A DNA stretch of 64,000 nucleotides, taken from Erythrobacter sp. SD-21. GTDB taxonomy: Bacteria; Pseudomonadota; Alphaproteobacteria; Sphingomonadales; Sphingomonadaceae. The notes beneath the pieces are model-generated. The model was given only the letters and a program-made list of their open reading frames with translations. It had not been told where the DNA came from and searched no databases. Made by a program: the position numbers and the translations under genes. Location of the stretch: the NCBI RefSeq assembly GCF_000181515.1, contig NZ_ABCG01000002.1, positions 124,001 through 188,000 on the forward strand, written 5' to 3'. Below are positions 56,270-64,000 of the stretch, piece after piece (position 1 is the first letter of the stretch; every line of letters begins with the position of its first letter).

Positions 56270-56893
56270 TCAGAGGTTGAACGAACCTCTCAGCCCGTCG
56301 ATCACATATTGCGCCGCAAGTGCGGCGAGCAGCACGCCGAGCACGCGGGTGATGGCCGCTTCCACCTTGTCGCCGAACAGCCGCATGATCGGGCCGGCCG
56401 CCATCAACGCCAGCATGGTGATGATCAGCACCGAGGCCAGCGCGCCGAGAACCGTGACGGTTTGCGTAAGGTCCTGCGCCTCGTTCATCAACAGCATGAT
56501 CGCCGCGATGGCACCGGGCCCGGCGAGCATGGGGATCGCCATGGGGAAGATCGACACGTCTTCCACTTCGGGCGTGGCGGCCACCTTTTCCGCGCGTTCC
56601 TCGCGGCGCTGGGTGCGCTTTTCGAAGACCATTTCGAAGGCGATCCAGAACAGCATCAGCCCGCCCGCGATACGGAAACTGTCGAGGTCGATATGGAGGG
56701 CGCCCAGCAATTGCTCGCCGAACAGCGCGAAGATCAGCAGGATCACGCCCGCGATCAAGGTTGCGCGGATCGCCATGTTGCGGCGCAGCGCCGTGGTCGC
56801 GCCCTTGGTCAGGCCTGCGTAGATCGGTGCGCAGCCGGGCGGGTCGATCACCACGAAGAGCGTGATGAAGGCGGACAGGAAAAGCTGGGTCAT
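56270..56893 (-). CDS. MarC-family (UPF0056) integral membrane protein
   Basis: 207 aa with six hydrophobic helices: FLSAFITLFVVIDPPGCAPIYAGLT at the N-terminus (IDPPG is the family motif), then FPMAIPMLAGPGAIAAIMLL. Despite the name, MarC itself does not give multidrug resistance; relatives are annotated as NAAT-type transporters. It overlaps the upstream lipoprotein gene by 4 bp. Confidence 0.9.
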   Translation of the reverse strand: MTQLFLSAFITLFVVIDPPGCAPIYAGLTKGATTALRRNMAIRATLIAGVILLIFALFGEQLLGALHIDLDSFRIAGGLMLFWIAFEMVFEKRTQRREERAEKVAATPEVEDVSIFPMAIPMLAGPGAIAAIMLLMNEAQDLTQTVTVLGALASVLIITMLALMAAGPIMRLFGDKVEAAITRVLGVLLAALAAQYVIDGLRGSFNL

Positions 56894-57570
56894 TCGCTGC
56901 GGTTCGCCGGCAGGTTCACGTCCACCACCTGTTCCCAGCCCTCGTCACCGGCCAGCCAGACATCGTAGCGCCGCTCGCCCTCGCCCACGAAGTGGAAGCT
57001 CCAGGCCAGCGTGCCATCGCGCGAGGTGGCGACGCTGGCACCCGGCTCCACGGAAGGCGCGGCAAGGCGCTCGTCGCAATCCGCCACGCGGGTCGCGATC
57101 ATTTCCGGTTTTGCGGGCGCTTCAGCCTGCGGATAGCCGAAGTCGAAGACCCAGCGGTATTCGCCATCGGCCTGGCGTTGCCACACGGTGTTGAACGTGC
57201 CCACCGTGCCTTCGGGATCGACGAAGGCGCCCTGCGTCACCGCGAGCGAGCCGTCGCAGCTCGACCAGACACGGTGCGGTTCCCACTGGACCGCGGCGGG
57301 CGGGTTCTCCTGCGCTTTGAGCCAGGGCTTGGCCTCGATCGCGCCGTTACGCCCGAACAGGAGCCCGCCGTCGGCCGCAAATTCCGCAAACGCCGTCCAC
57401 TGCCCGTCTTCCTGTGCCGCGCGGGCGAAGGCGAGTTCGGTCGCCACCACCTTGCCCGGGTTGGCGCGCGCTTCCATGAAGCGACCATAGGGCGTGCGCG
57501 GCCCCGTGCTGGTGCAGGCTGCGGTGGCCAGGCTGGCAATCGCCAGCATGATTGCAGCAGTAGTTCGCAT
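56890..57570 (-). CDS. Unknown lipoprotein with NTF2/SnoaL-like domain
   Basis: 226 aa from ATG 57570. Lipobox LATAAC near residue 18. The first half of the mature chain (RTPYGRFMEARANPGKVVATELAFARAAQEDG) resembles the start of DUF4440/SnoaL-like domains. Six Trp and two Cys in the mature part. Overlap with the MarC-family gene suggests cotranscription. Function unknown. Confidence 0.78.
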   Translation of the reverse strand: MRTTAAIMLAIASLATAACTSTGPRTPYGRFMEARANPGKVVATELAFARAAQEDGQWTAFAEFAADGGLLFGRNGAIEAKPWLKAQENPPAAVQWEPHRVWSSCDGSLAVTQGAFVDPEGTVGTFNTVWQRQADGEYRWVFDFGYPQAEAPAKPEMIATRVADCDERLAAPSVEPGASVATSRDGTLAWSFHFVGEGERRYDVWLAGDEGWEQVVDVNLPANRSE

Positions 57571-57651
57571 CGTTCGCTCCCCCTTCGGGCTGGGCGTGTC
57601 GAAGCCCTGTACTTTGTTTCGAGCGCCGCACGTCAAGAAAAGTACGGCTCC

Positions 57652-58545
57652 CTAAAGCGTTTCCGGCACGTCGAGCCCCGCGTTGCGATAGGCCGCGACA
57701 AGCGTGTTCCTCAGCAGCACGGCGATGGTCATCGGGCCGACACCGCCGGGCACGGGCGTGATCGCGGCAGCGACACCCTCGGCGCCCGCGTAATCGACAT
57801 CGCCGACCAGCCGGCCCTTCTGCTCGCCCTCGGCGGGCGGCAGGCGGTTGATGCCGACATCGATCACGGTCGCGCCGTCCTTGAGCCATTCGGCCTTGAC
57901 CATTTCGGCGCGCCCGACGGCGGCGACGACAATGTCGGCGCGTTTCACAACGCTGGGCAAATCCTTGGTCCGACTATGCGCGATGGTCACGGTGGCGTTG
58001 GCGCCGAGCAGCAGCTGCGCCATCGGCTTGCCGACGATATTCGAGCGCCCGATCACCACCGCCTCAAGACCCGAAAGGTCGCCCAGCCGGTCGGTCAGCA
58101 GCATCATGCAGCCCAGCGGCGTGCATGGGACGAAACCGCTCTGCCCGACCGCAAGACGACCCGCATTGGTCACGTGGAAGCCGTCGACATCCTTGTCGGG
58201 GCTGATCGATGCAATTACCGCCTGGTCGTCAAGATGCTCGGGCAGGGGCAACTGGACGAGGATGCCGTCCACCGCGTCATCGCTGTTCAGCTGTTCGACC
58301 AGTGCAAGGAGGTCCGGCTCGCTCGTATCGGCGGGCAGGCGGTGCTCGAAGCTTTCCATGCCGGCGGCCACGGTCGCCTTGTGCTTGCTGCGCACATAGA
58401 CCTGGCTGGCCGGGTCCTCGCCCACCAGCACCACGGCTAGACCCGCCTTGCGACCGGCCTTGGTCTCGAACTGCGCCGCCAGCGCGCCGACCCGCTCACG
58501 CAACAGCGCGGCAAAGGCTTTTCCGTCGATCCGTTCCGCGGTCAT
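57652..58545 (-). CDS. folD: Methylenetetrahydrofolate dehydrogenase / methenyltetrahydrofolate cyclohydrolase
   Basis: 297 aa. Marks: [23 protein letters not shown] (with the catalytic Lys), [35 protein letters not shown] and [15 protein letters not shown]. It interconverts 5,10-methylene- and 10-formyl-tetrahydrofolate. It overlaps yggT by 4 bp. Confidence 0.96.
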   Translation of the reverse strand: MTAERIDGKAFAALLRERVGALAAQFETKAGRKAGLAVVLVGEDPASQVYVRSKHKATVAAGMESFEHRLPADTSEPDLLALVEQLNSDDAVDGILVQLPLPEHLDDQAVIASISPDKDVDGFHVTNAGRLAVGQSGFVPCTPLGCMMLLTDRLGDLSGLEAVVIGRSNIVGKPMAQLLLGANATVTIAHSRTKDLPSVVKRADIVVAAVGRAEMVKAEWLKDGATVIDVGINRLPPAEGEQKGRLVGDVDYAGAEGVAAAITPVPGGVGPMTIAVLLRNTLVAAYRNAGLDVPETL

Positions 58546-58826
58546 ACGGACATGATGATGTTGCGCAGGACGAGAAGGATGATCTGCAGCACGATGATCA
58601 CCACCAGCGGCGAGAAATCGATCGCGCCCGTATCGGGCATCCGTCGGCGGATCGGGCGCAGGACCGGTTCCAGCAGGCGGTTGATGCCGTCGTAGAAGCT
58701 CATCAGGAATTCGTTGCGGCCCACCACGTTGAAGGCGAACAGCAGGCCGATGATGAACTGGATGATGATCAGCATCACGAAGATGGAGGTGATCATCTCG
58801 ATGATCTGGTAGAGGGTAAGCAGCAC
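58542..58826 (-). CDS. YggT-family membrane protein
   Basis: 94 aa from GTG 58826. Two hydrophobic helices flank the conserved loop [31 protein letters not shown], diagnostic of YggT/YlmG. Relatives are tied to cell-division or nucleoid-linked membrane functions. Often found beside yggS; here yggS is 28 kb away and folD follows it instead. Confidence 0.92.
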   Translation of the reverse strand: MLLTLYQIIEMITSIFVMLIIIQFIIGLLFAFNVVGRNEFLMSFYDGINRLLEPVLRPIRRRMPDTGAIDFSPLVVIIVLQIILLVLRNIIMSV

Positions 58827-58905
58827 GTGCGAACGATCCCGTTGCTAAAAATTGGCAGTCCCGATGGCCTCAGCCTTTACAAGAGGGCGCTCGGCCCCGC
58901 CACCC

Positions 58906-59814
58906 CTAAGCTGCGCTTATCAGCGTCCCTGCGCCGCGAGCGGTGAAGAATTCGAGCAGCATGGCGTGCGGCACGCGCCCGTCGAGCACGACTGCCGCCT
59001 CGCAGCCCGCCTCGACCGCCGACACGCAGGTTTCGAGCTTGGGTATCATGCCGCCGCTGATTGTGCCGTCGGCGCGCAGATGCGCGATGTCCGAAGGGCT
59101 CAGGTCGGTGAGCAGCTTGCCTTCCTTGTCGAGCACACCGCTGACATCGGTCAGCAACAGCAGGCGCGCCGCGCCCAGAGCTGCCGCCAGCGCGCCCGCC
59201 ATGGTGTCGGCGTTGATGTTGTAGGTATGGCCTTCCTCGTCCGAGCCGATGGGGGCGACGACGGGGATCATCCCGGCTGCCGTAGCCGTCTCGATGATGG
59301 TGGTGTCGACCGCACTGGGCTCGCCCACGAAGCCCAGGTCCAGCGCGCGCTCGATATTGCTTTCGGGATCCTTGGTCGTGCGCTCCACCTTGCGCGCGGT
59401 GACGAGACCGCCGTCCTTGCCCGAGATGCCGACCGCCTTGCCCCCGGCGCGCGCGATCGAGCCGACGATCGCCTTGTTGATCGCGCCAGAGAGCACCATT
59501 TCGGCGACTTCGGCGGTAGCCTTGTCGGTTACGCGAAGCCCGTCGATGAACTGCGTCTCGACGCCGAGCTTTTCCAGCATCGCGCCGATTTGCGGGCCGC
59601 CGCCATGCACTACTACCGGATTGATGCCGACCGCTTTCAGCAACACCACGTCCTCGGCAAATTCGCGCGCCGCGTCCTCGTCGCCCATCGCGTTGCCGCC
59701 GTATTTGACCACGAAGCTGCGTCCGGCATAGCGTTGGAAATAGGGCAGCGCCTCGATCAGCGTCTGCGCCTTGGCGCTGGCATCGCCGGCCGAGGGGTTC
59801 TGGGGCTGGGTCAT
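58906..59814 (-). CDS. argB: Acetylglutamate kinase
   Basis: 302 aa from ATG 59814. Marks: [60 protein letters not shown] and [18 protein letters not shown]. It phosphorylates N-acetylglutamate in arginine synthesis. An N-terminal helix ([16 protein letters not shown]) as in arginine-inhibited hexameric forms suggests feedback inhibition. A perfect 14-bp hairpin lies 9 bp upstream of the ATG; ATG 59874 would extend the protein through it. Confidence 0.95.
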   Translation of the reverse strand: MTQPQNPSAGDASAKAQTLIEALPYFQRYAGRSFVVKYGGNAMGDEDAAREFAEDVVLLKAVGINPVVVHGGGPQIGAMLEKLGVETQFIDGLRVTDKATAEVAEMVLSGAINKAIVGSIARAGGKAVGISGKDGGLVTARKVERTTKDPESNIERALDLGFVGEPSAVDTTIIETATAAGMIPVVAPIGSDEEGHTYNINADTMAGALAAALGAARLLLLTDVSGVLDKEGKLLTDLSPSDIAHLRADGTISGGMIPKLETCVSAVEAGCEAAVVLDGRVPHAMLLEFFTARGAGTLISAA

Positions 59815-59823
59815 CGAAGTGGA

Positions 59824-59862
59824 AACGCCTGCGTATCGACCGGGAAGGGATACGCAGGCGTT
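59824..59862 (-). other. Perfect 14-bp hairpin in the argB leader
   Basis: AACGCCTGCGTATC (59824-59837) and GATACGCAGGCGTT (59849-59862) pair over 14 bp without mismatch, loop 11 nt. It ends 9 bp before the argB ATG on the RNA strand, followed by TTTCC. It could hide the ribosome site, attenuate argB or end the upstream transcript. No leader peptide rich in Arg codons is seen. Confidence 0.7.
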
Positions 59863-59898
59863 AGCGCGGCCCATTGCCGGGCGGCAAGCTCTTGTTGA

Positions 59899-60198
59899 TT
59901 ACTGCGCCTCAGCGGTTTCTGTGTCGGTCACAACTTCCACTTCGCCGCCTTCAGCCTCGATCATGGTATCAACTTCGGCGCCTCTGATCGCTGGCAAGTC
60001 CTCGTCGGTCGCCAGCGGCAGGTCTTGGTTGAGGCGCTCTTCCTGCGTTGTCACGGCGTAATCGGGAATGGTCTCGGGTGCATCGGCGCGCGAGCCGAAC
60101 AGCAGGAAGCCGATGAAGACGACCGCGAGCAACACGATCACGGCGACCCACATCCAGCGGGTTCCGGGAGCCTTGGTGTCGGGTACGGGGGCGGTCAT
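59899..60198 (-). CDS. Unknown single-pass membrane protein
   Basis: 99 aa. One TM (MWVAVIVLLAVVFIGFLLFG, about 16-35), then an acidic Glu/Thr-rich tail (EVDTMIEAEGGEVEVVTDTET) with no recognised domain. It precedes argB by 84 bp on the same strand. Confidence 0.7.
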   Translation of the reverse strand: MTAPVPDTKAPGTRWMWVAVIVLLAVVFIGFLLFGSRADAPETIPDYAVTTQEERLNQDLPLATDEDLPAIRGAEVDTMIEAEGGEVEVVTDTETAEAQ

Positions 60199-60315
60199 GG
60201 GTTCTGTCTCCTTGGAACGGGTTTCGCTATATCAATGACCCGCCCTGCCAGCCGTTCCGCCCCGCCCTGTGAGCCGCCCCTTCCCTCGCCGCTCCGAACC
60301 GCTACAAGATCGCGC

Positions 60316-60933
60316 ATGAGATACGCCCTCACGCCCCTCGCCGCCCTGCTGCTCGCTTCCTGCGCCACCACGCCTCAGCCCACCCCGCAGGACCGGTTCT
60401 GGACCGCGCTGCAGAGCCATTGCGGCAAGGCCTATGACGGCGCGCTTGTCAGCACCGACGCGCGCGACGCCGATTTTCGCGGGCGGCCCATGATCGCGCA
60501 CTGGTCCGAGTGCAGCGACGCCCGCACGGCCATAGCCTTCCATGTCCAAGATGCCGACAAGTCCGGCTGGGACCGTTCGCGCACCTGGGTCGTGACGCGC
60601 ACTGCCGACGGCCTCCGGCTCAAGCACGACCACCGCCATGCGGACGGCGTGGAGGACGCGGTCACGCAATATGGCGGTGACACGCTCTCCGCCGGGACTG
60701 AACGAGTGCAGGATTTTCCCGTCGACGCCTTTTCGATCGCACTGTTCGAACGCGAAGGCCTCAACGCCTCGCTGACCAATGTCTGGCGGGTCGAGGTCGA
60801 TCCCACGGGCACGCCGGGCGCGCGCTTCGCCTACCTGCTGACGCGCCGCAACGATCCCACCCGCCTGTTCCGCGTCGAGTTCGATCTGACCGAGCCTGTC
60901 GCCCCGCCGCCCCCGGCCTGGGGCTGGGAATAG
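60316..60933 (+). CDS. Unknown lipoprotein
   Basis: 205 aa from ATG 60316. Lipobox LLASC near residue 16. The mature part has a Cys pair (CGKAYDG ... HWSECSD) and ends in a proline-rich tail VAPPPPAWGWE. It is conserved-looking (globular composition, third-position GC bias) but I cannot name a family. It ends 3 bp from the convergent NTF2-like gene. Confidence 0.75.
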   Translation: MRYALTPLAALLLASCATTPQPTPQDRFWTALQSHCGKAYDGALVSTDARDADFRGRPMIAHWSECSDARTAIAFHVQDADKSGWDRSRTWVVTRTADGLRLKHDHRHADGVEDAVTQYGGDTLSAGTERVQDFPVDAFSIALFEREGLNASLTNVWRVEVDPTGTPGARFAYLLTRRNDPTRLFRVEFDLTEPVAPPPPAWGWE

Positions 60934-60936
60934 GCC

Positions 60937-61482
60937 TCAGCCGGCGCCTGCTGGCGGGTACTGCGGCGCGGCCCCGTGGTCGAGGCTCAGGCTTTCGAGC
61001 AGGCGGAAGCGCCCTTCGCCCGGCATCCACTGCCAAATGTGGAGATAGCGTCCGCCTCCGGTCTGGACCCAGCCATCCTCCTCGCCGCGCCATTCGTGGA
61101 AGGTGTGATGCGCCTCTTCCAGCGCGCCCCATGTGCCCAGCTGCTTGATCGTCCGGCTGCCCGGTACGAGCAGGCGGCGGTTCCTGTACCCCTCTGCATC
61201 GCCGCCGGGAGCGCGGCGGGCGCATTGCTCGCGCGACTGTTCGATGATGTCTGCAGCGCTGTCGTGCGGAAGGCCGACCAGATCGTGCACCATGCGGTAG
61301 TCGGGATGGAGAAGATCGGCGACCATGTCGGGATCGCATCCCTCGAAGAAGCCCCAGAAGAGCTTGGCATCTTTGGTCTCGATCCGACTTGTCATGTCCT
61401 CGCCCACAGGCATGGGGGCCGGCGGGTCGGACGGCGCGGAGGCGGCGGCCTGCGCAAGCAGTATGGCGGCAAGCAGAGTCAT
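60937..61482 (-). CDS. Secreted DUF4440/NTF2-like protein
   Basis: 181 aa from ATG 61482 (AAAGGAA upstream). Short signal peptide (MTLLAAILLAQAAAS). The body FFEGCDPDMVADLLHPDYRMVHD and HTFHEWRGEEDGWVQTGGGRYLHIWQW matches the cone-shaped DUF4440/SnoaL fold. Catalysis not predictable. A TGTATT-N8-AATACA inverted repeat lies directly upstream. Confidence 0.8.
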   Translation of the reverse strand: MTLLAAILLAQAAASAPSDPPAPMPVGEDMTSRIETKDAKLFWGFFEGCDPDMVADLLHPDYRMVHDLVGLPHDSAADIIEQSREQCARRAPGGDAEGYRNRRLLVPGSRTIKQLGTWGALEEAHHTFHEWRGEEDGWVQTGGGRYLHIWQWMPGEGRFRLLESLSLDHGAAPQYPPAGAG

Positions 61483-61500
61483 CGATTTCCTTTCCCTTGG

Positions 61501-61520
61501 TGTATTGCACACATAATACA
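61501..61520. promoter_or_regulatory. Inverted repeat TGTATT-N8-AATACA upstream of the NTF2-like gene
   Basis: TGTATT (61501-61506) and AATACA (61515-61520) are exact reverse complements in a GC-rich region, 19 bp before the start codon and only 24 bp after the sulfotransferase stop. The size fits a dimeric repressor operator or a site overlapping a -10 element. Confidence 0.4.
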
Positions 61521-61543
61521 CATGGGACGCGCGTCAAGCCTTG

Positions 61544-62461
61544 TCATGCCATGCGCCCTTCCAGCTCGGCCGCCAGCGCGGCGAAATCGGCGTGGCCCGT
61601 TACCGGTTCGATGCGCTCGGCCCAGAGGCGGTCAATCGCAGCAGCGGTTTCGGGCGGTAGCGTCTTCACATCGCTGCCCGCCGCCTGCACCTTGGTCGAA
61701 TCGCTCGCGGCGGGAATGCCGAGATAGGTCTCCATCGCGGCGCATACCAGGGCGTCGTCGAAGCGGTCCTTATGCGCATGCATGAAGCTGCGCGAGGTGC
61801 ATTCGACGACCTTGGCGACCTCGTCCTCGCTTACTTCGATCCCGAGCAGGGCCGCCATCCGCCGCACCATCTCCGGCTGGTTCTTCGCCGCCCAGCGATA
61901 GGTCACCAGCAGCGTATCTGGCTCGTCCCGCCGCGCCCACCAGCTCAGCAGGTGGGTCGCATAGTCGCACCCATTCGGTCCCCCGCCGAGCCACAGGGGC
62001 ATGAAGTCCTCCAGCGCCAGCGCGCCGCGCTCGAGGTGCCAGCCATCGAAGAAACGGTGCATTGACACATAGGTCTCGTGCGGGTCGCGCAGCGTGACGA
62101 TGTAGAGCGCGCCTTGCGGCAGCCGTTCGTATTCGCGGTGGCTCTTGAACCCGCGCGGGGCGGCGCGCTGGGGCGCGTTGACGTCGAGATCCACCATGGT
62201 CGCCGTGTCTTCCCACGGCGTCATCCGGCTGATGTCGTCGAAGTCCATGTCGGGCTGCCCCGTGGCGGCGACCATGCGCAGCTGGTGGAACATCTGCTGG
62301 GTCATGGTGGTGCCGCTCTTGGCCCAGCTGGTGATGAAGGTATCGCCCGGCTGCGGGTCGATCGTGTGGTGCGGCTTGGGCTCGCTCAGCGCGGCGAGCG
62401 CGCCCATGTTGATCCCGAATTCCTCGATCGTCCGCGCGCGGCGGCCAAGCCCTACAGTCAT
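61544..62461 (-). CDS. PAPS-dependent sulfotransferase (cytosolic SULT-like)
   Basis: 305 aa from ATG 62461. The 5'-phosphosulfate loop is FITSWAKSGTTMTQQMF and the 3'-phosphate loop IVTLRDPHETYVSMHRFFDGW; GFKSHREYERLP follows the expected His-containing strand. These enzymes move sulfate from PAPS to hydroxyls of small molecules. No cys genes or biosynthetic cluster is adjacent, so the acceptor is open. Confidence 0.87.
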   Translation of the reverse strand: MTVGLGRRARTIEEFGINMGALAALSEPKPHHTIDPQPGDTFITSWAKSGTTMTQQMFHQLRMVAATGQPDMDFDDISRMTPWEDTATMVDLDVNAPQRAAPRGFKSHREYERLPQGALYIVTLRDPHETYVSMHRFFDGWHLERGALALEDFMPLWLGGGPNGCDYATHLLSWWARRDEPDTLLVTYRWAAKNQPEMVRRMAALLGIEVSEDEVAKVVECTSRSFMHAHKDRFDDALVCAAMETYLGIPAASDSTKVQAAGSDVKTLPPETAAAIDRLWAERIEPVTGHADFAALAAELEGRMA

Positions 62462-62598
62462 GCATCGCTCCCGGCAAAGGCGCGACCCGGCGCCGCGCAT
62501 CCTAGCAAGTGGGGGCGAGGCGGCAAGATGGGCGGCGCATTTGGGCTTTTGCGCAAAGCGCGGTATCGTGGACGTCCTATCCACGGGAGGAGGGATGC

Positions 62599-63051
62599 AT
62601 GATGGATGACAGGAACACCAACCTCGACGGCGATCGCGCGCAGATGGGCGAGGCCCCGCCCCGCAGCGACACGCCCAACCGGCCCACACGCAGCAGCCCG
62701 CGCCGCGAGGTGCAATCGAGCGAGTTCGACGCCAATCGCCCCACGGTGATCGCGCTGCTCTACCTCGCCAGCTTCGTCACCGGGATCACCGGCCTTGTCG
62801 GCGTGGTACTCGCCCACGTCTGGCAGGGCGAGCGGGCCGAGGGCTGGATGGCTTCGCATTACACCTATCTCATCCGCACCTTCTGGTTCGCCTTCCTCGC
62901 CGGGATCGTGGCCTTCCTGCTGAGCATGGTGCTGATCGGCTTCCTGCTGTTCCCGGTGATCGCGATCTGGTTCGGCGTGCGCAGCGTGATGAGCCTGATG
63001 AAGGCCCAGAGGCGCGAACCCATGCCCGATCCGCAGACGCTCCTGTTCTGA
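62599..63051 (+). CDS. DUF4870-like small membrane protein
   Basis: 150 aa from ATG 62599 (GGGAGGAGGG upstream). The first 45 residues are polar and Arg/Pro-rich; three hydrophobic segments follow (VIALLYLASFVTGITGLVGVVLA, FWFAFLAGIVAFLLSMVLIG, LLFPVIAIWFGVRSVMSL) ending in RREPMPDP, typical of the DUF4870/Tic20-like group. Function unknown. Confidence 0.8.
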   Translation: MMDDRNTNLDGDRAQMGEAPPRSDTPNRPTRSSPRREVQSSEFDANRPTVIALLYLASFVTGITGLVGVVLAHVWQGERAEGWMASHYTYLIRTFWFAFLAGIVAFLLSMVLIGFLLFPVIAIWFGVRSVMSLMKAQRREPMPDPQTLLF

Positions 63052-63056
63052 CCTCG

Positions 63057-63088
63057 CTGTTGGAGCGGCCTGCGCGCCGCTCCGACAG
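63057..63088 (+). other. Long hairpin just after the DUF4870-like stop
   Basis: CTGTTGGAGCGGC (63057-63069) pairs with GCCGCTCCGACAG (63076-63088) over 13 positions with one G-U pair and a 6-nt loop. It begins 5 bp after the stop codon and has no T-run. Confidence 0.6.
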
Positions 63089-63140
63089 GATGGAACAGAT
63101 GGAACACGGTCCTGGCGGAAAAATCCGCGCCGGACGCAAG

Positions 63141-63175
63141 ACGGCCCGCGTCCGGGGAGGATGCGGGCCGTTTTC
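63141..63175 (+). terminator. Intrinsic terminator, with an overlapping alternative hairpin
   Basis: ACGGCCCGC (63141-63149) / GCGGGCCGT (63163-63171) followed by TTTTCGT. An alternative perfect stem CCGGACGC (63130-63137) / GCGTCCGG (63148-63155) would exclude it, the layout of an attenuator. Confidence 0.75.
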
Positions 63176-63256
63176 GTGTGCGTCATGGCTGCGAGGATGG
63201 CGGAGCGGCGAAGGGTAGGAAAGTGGCTCCTGTGCCTCGCTACCGCTACGCCCCGT

Positions 63257-63577
63257 TCACACGCCCCGGTAAATTGTGAAAACCCAGAAACAAAGCAACG
63301 CGCCCTGACTGGCGAGGATCATCTTCAGATAGCTTGAGAACGGTTGCTTGCGGGTCTTGTGGCGAAACAGCGCGCGACCGGCGAAGGCCCCGGGTGTCCC
63401 GCCGACAGCCGCCCAGAACACCAGGGTATCTTCGCTGATCCGGCGCGAGCCCGTTTCGGCCAGGGCCTTGTCGATGCCGAAAATGGCGAAGGAGACGAGG
63501 TTCACGAGGATGAGGGCGTATGCGATTGTCTCGGGGGTAAGGGAGAACAGCCCCATGATCTCATAGGCGAGAAGCAT
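63257..63577 (-). CDS. DUF1294 membrane protein
   Basis: 106 aa. Hydrophobic helices at about 15-37, 48-66 and 84-104; the conserved FGIDKALAETGSRRISEDTLVFWAAVGGTPGAFAG and RHKTRKQPF are the DUF1294 signature. The usual N-terminal cold-shock domain of some relatives is absent. Function unknown. Confidence 0.88.
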   Translation of the reverse strand: MLLAYEIMGLFSLTPETIAYALILVNLVSFAIFGIDKALAETGSRRISEDTLVFWAAVGGTPGAFAGRALFRHKTRKQPFSSYLKMILASQGALLCFWVFTIYRGV

Positions 63578-63867
63578 TCAGAAATATGTCCGGACAAGTG
63601 CGACGCTCACGCCGACAAGGGGCGAGAGGACAAGGATGATCCAGGGCCAGCGCCCTCCCGAAAGCGAGCCGGCATCACAAGCGGCAATTTCGTGCGGCTT
63701 CCGGTGAAGACGGTTTCCGAGTTTCCGCGCGGCCGTGGGCTCATCCGCACGGCCTAGGCGCGAATTGTGCCGTAACGGTTAATTGTCCCGATGGCGCAGG
63801 CTGTTAGCGGCGGAAAATACCCCGACCCGAATTGCCTCCTTTGGGCATACCCCTATCGTCCCGCCCC
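63578..63867. other. 290-bp stretch without a supported gene
   Basis: No gene with a credible start is seen. A minus-strand frame ending at 63580 encodes a helix-like GRWPWIILVLSPLVGVSVAL but has no ATG, GTG or TTG after the preceding stop. No clear hairpin with a U-tract and no tRNA. Confidence 0.5.
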
Positions 63868-64000
63868 ATGGTGAAACCCGCCCGTTTCCGAAAAGGCCGA
63901 TATCCTAGGACGAAGGTCTCGAGCGGGGCGAAATGGGTCGTCCTGCTTGCGCTGGTGCTGGCCGCATGGTTCGCGCTGCGCGAGCCCGTGGCCCCGCCCG
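63868..64000 (+). CDS. 5' part of a membrane or secreted protein gene (runs off the window)
   Basis: From ATG 63868 the frame stays open to the window end (44 codons). It begins with a basic stretch (KPARFRKGRYPRTK) followed by a hydrophobic helix VVLLALVLAAWFAL, an N-terminal membrane anchor or signal. Too short to identify. Confidence 0.6.
   Translation, partial: MVKPARFRKGRYPRTKVSSGAKWVVLLALVLAAWFALREPVAPP

Noticed and set aside
56270..56893. MarC-family gene as a multidrug-resistance locus
   Set aside because: The family name is historical; marC itself was shown not to confer resistance and no marRAB genes are present.
63580..63770. Minus-strand frame with a hydrophobic segment before the DUF1294 gene
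   Set aside because: No ATG, GTG or TTG start follows the upstream stop, and neighbouring frames disagree; left as unexplained sequence.

Overview
The window is 64 kb of GC-rich, densely packed chromosome from an alphaproteobacterium. Gene content points to order Sphingomonadales, most likely the Erythrobacteraceae. The pointers are large TonB-dependent receptors with the N-terminal 'IVVT' plug signature, an HWE-type histidine kinase, a fused PabB-PabC, an NDUFAF7/MidA-type methyltransferase behind lgt, alanine dehydrogenase, a leucine-degradation pair (ivd, mccB) and many GTG/TTG starts. The genus is inferred from gene style only; there is no rRNA here. Nearly everything is core or housekeeping. 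I see no prophage, transposase, integrase, CRISPR array or classical defence island.

Layout. 1-4.6 kb: a secreted VIT/vWA/DUF2135 gene broken by an in-frame amber codon, divergent from an SPFH membrane protein, a ribbon-helix-helix protein and a DksA-like zinc finger; a 26-bp near-perfect palindrome lies in the divergent promoter region. 4.6-12 kb: psd, then a minus-strand run: a GNAT acetyltransferase, ribA, xthA, lolA, rpmG, arfB, an RluA-type pseudouridine synthase and pabBC. An unannotated, well-structured small RNA candidate sits between lolA and xthA. 12-17.6 kb: a HerA-like ATPase, then a probable calcium-signalling cassette (six-EF-hand secreted protein, OmpR-type regulator, histidine kinase), a cupin and a VOC protein. 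17.6-30.4 kb: two proline-directed peptidases, a thioesterase, a diguanylate cyclase, ald, a DUF389 membrane protein, ftsK, a ThiE-like enzyme and the PLP homeostasis protein YggS.

30.4-43 kb: a TonB receptor, glnD translationally coupled to an acyl-CoA ligase, lgt-midA, a DUF2147 protein and a three-gene quaternary-amine ABC importer operon with an unknown lipoprotein. 43-52 kb: an HWE kinase, ivd, a PhnA-domain protein, mccB, a membrane-anchored protein with calcium-type repeats, an acyltransferase followed by the relic of a DUF1295 gene, a TetR regulator, dcd and a trans-acting enoyl reductase homologue. 52-64 kb: a ZnuD-like receptor, tRNA-Gly(GCC), a CnoX/YbbN-type chaperone coupled to a Lon-N-domain protein, a MarC-family protein, folD-yggT, argB, several small lipoproteins and NTF2-like proteins, a sulfotransferase, DUF4870-like and DUF1294 membrane proteins, and the 5' end of one more gene.

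How it works together. Many adjacent genes share 4-bp ATGA/GTGA/TTGA stop-start overlaps, implying translationally coupled operons: GNAT-ribA, rluA-pabBC, RR-HK, peptidase-thioesterase, acyl-CoA ligase-glnD, lgt-midA, the ABC operon, ivd-phnA, cnoX-lonN, lipoprotein-marC and folD-yggT. No single spectacular new system stands out. The best leads are the small RNA candidate, the broken VIT/vWA gene with its TonB-plug-like insert, the EF-hand/two-component cassette and the SPFH/RHH operator.
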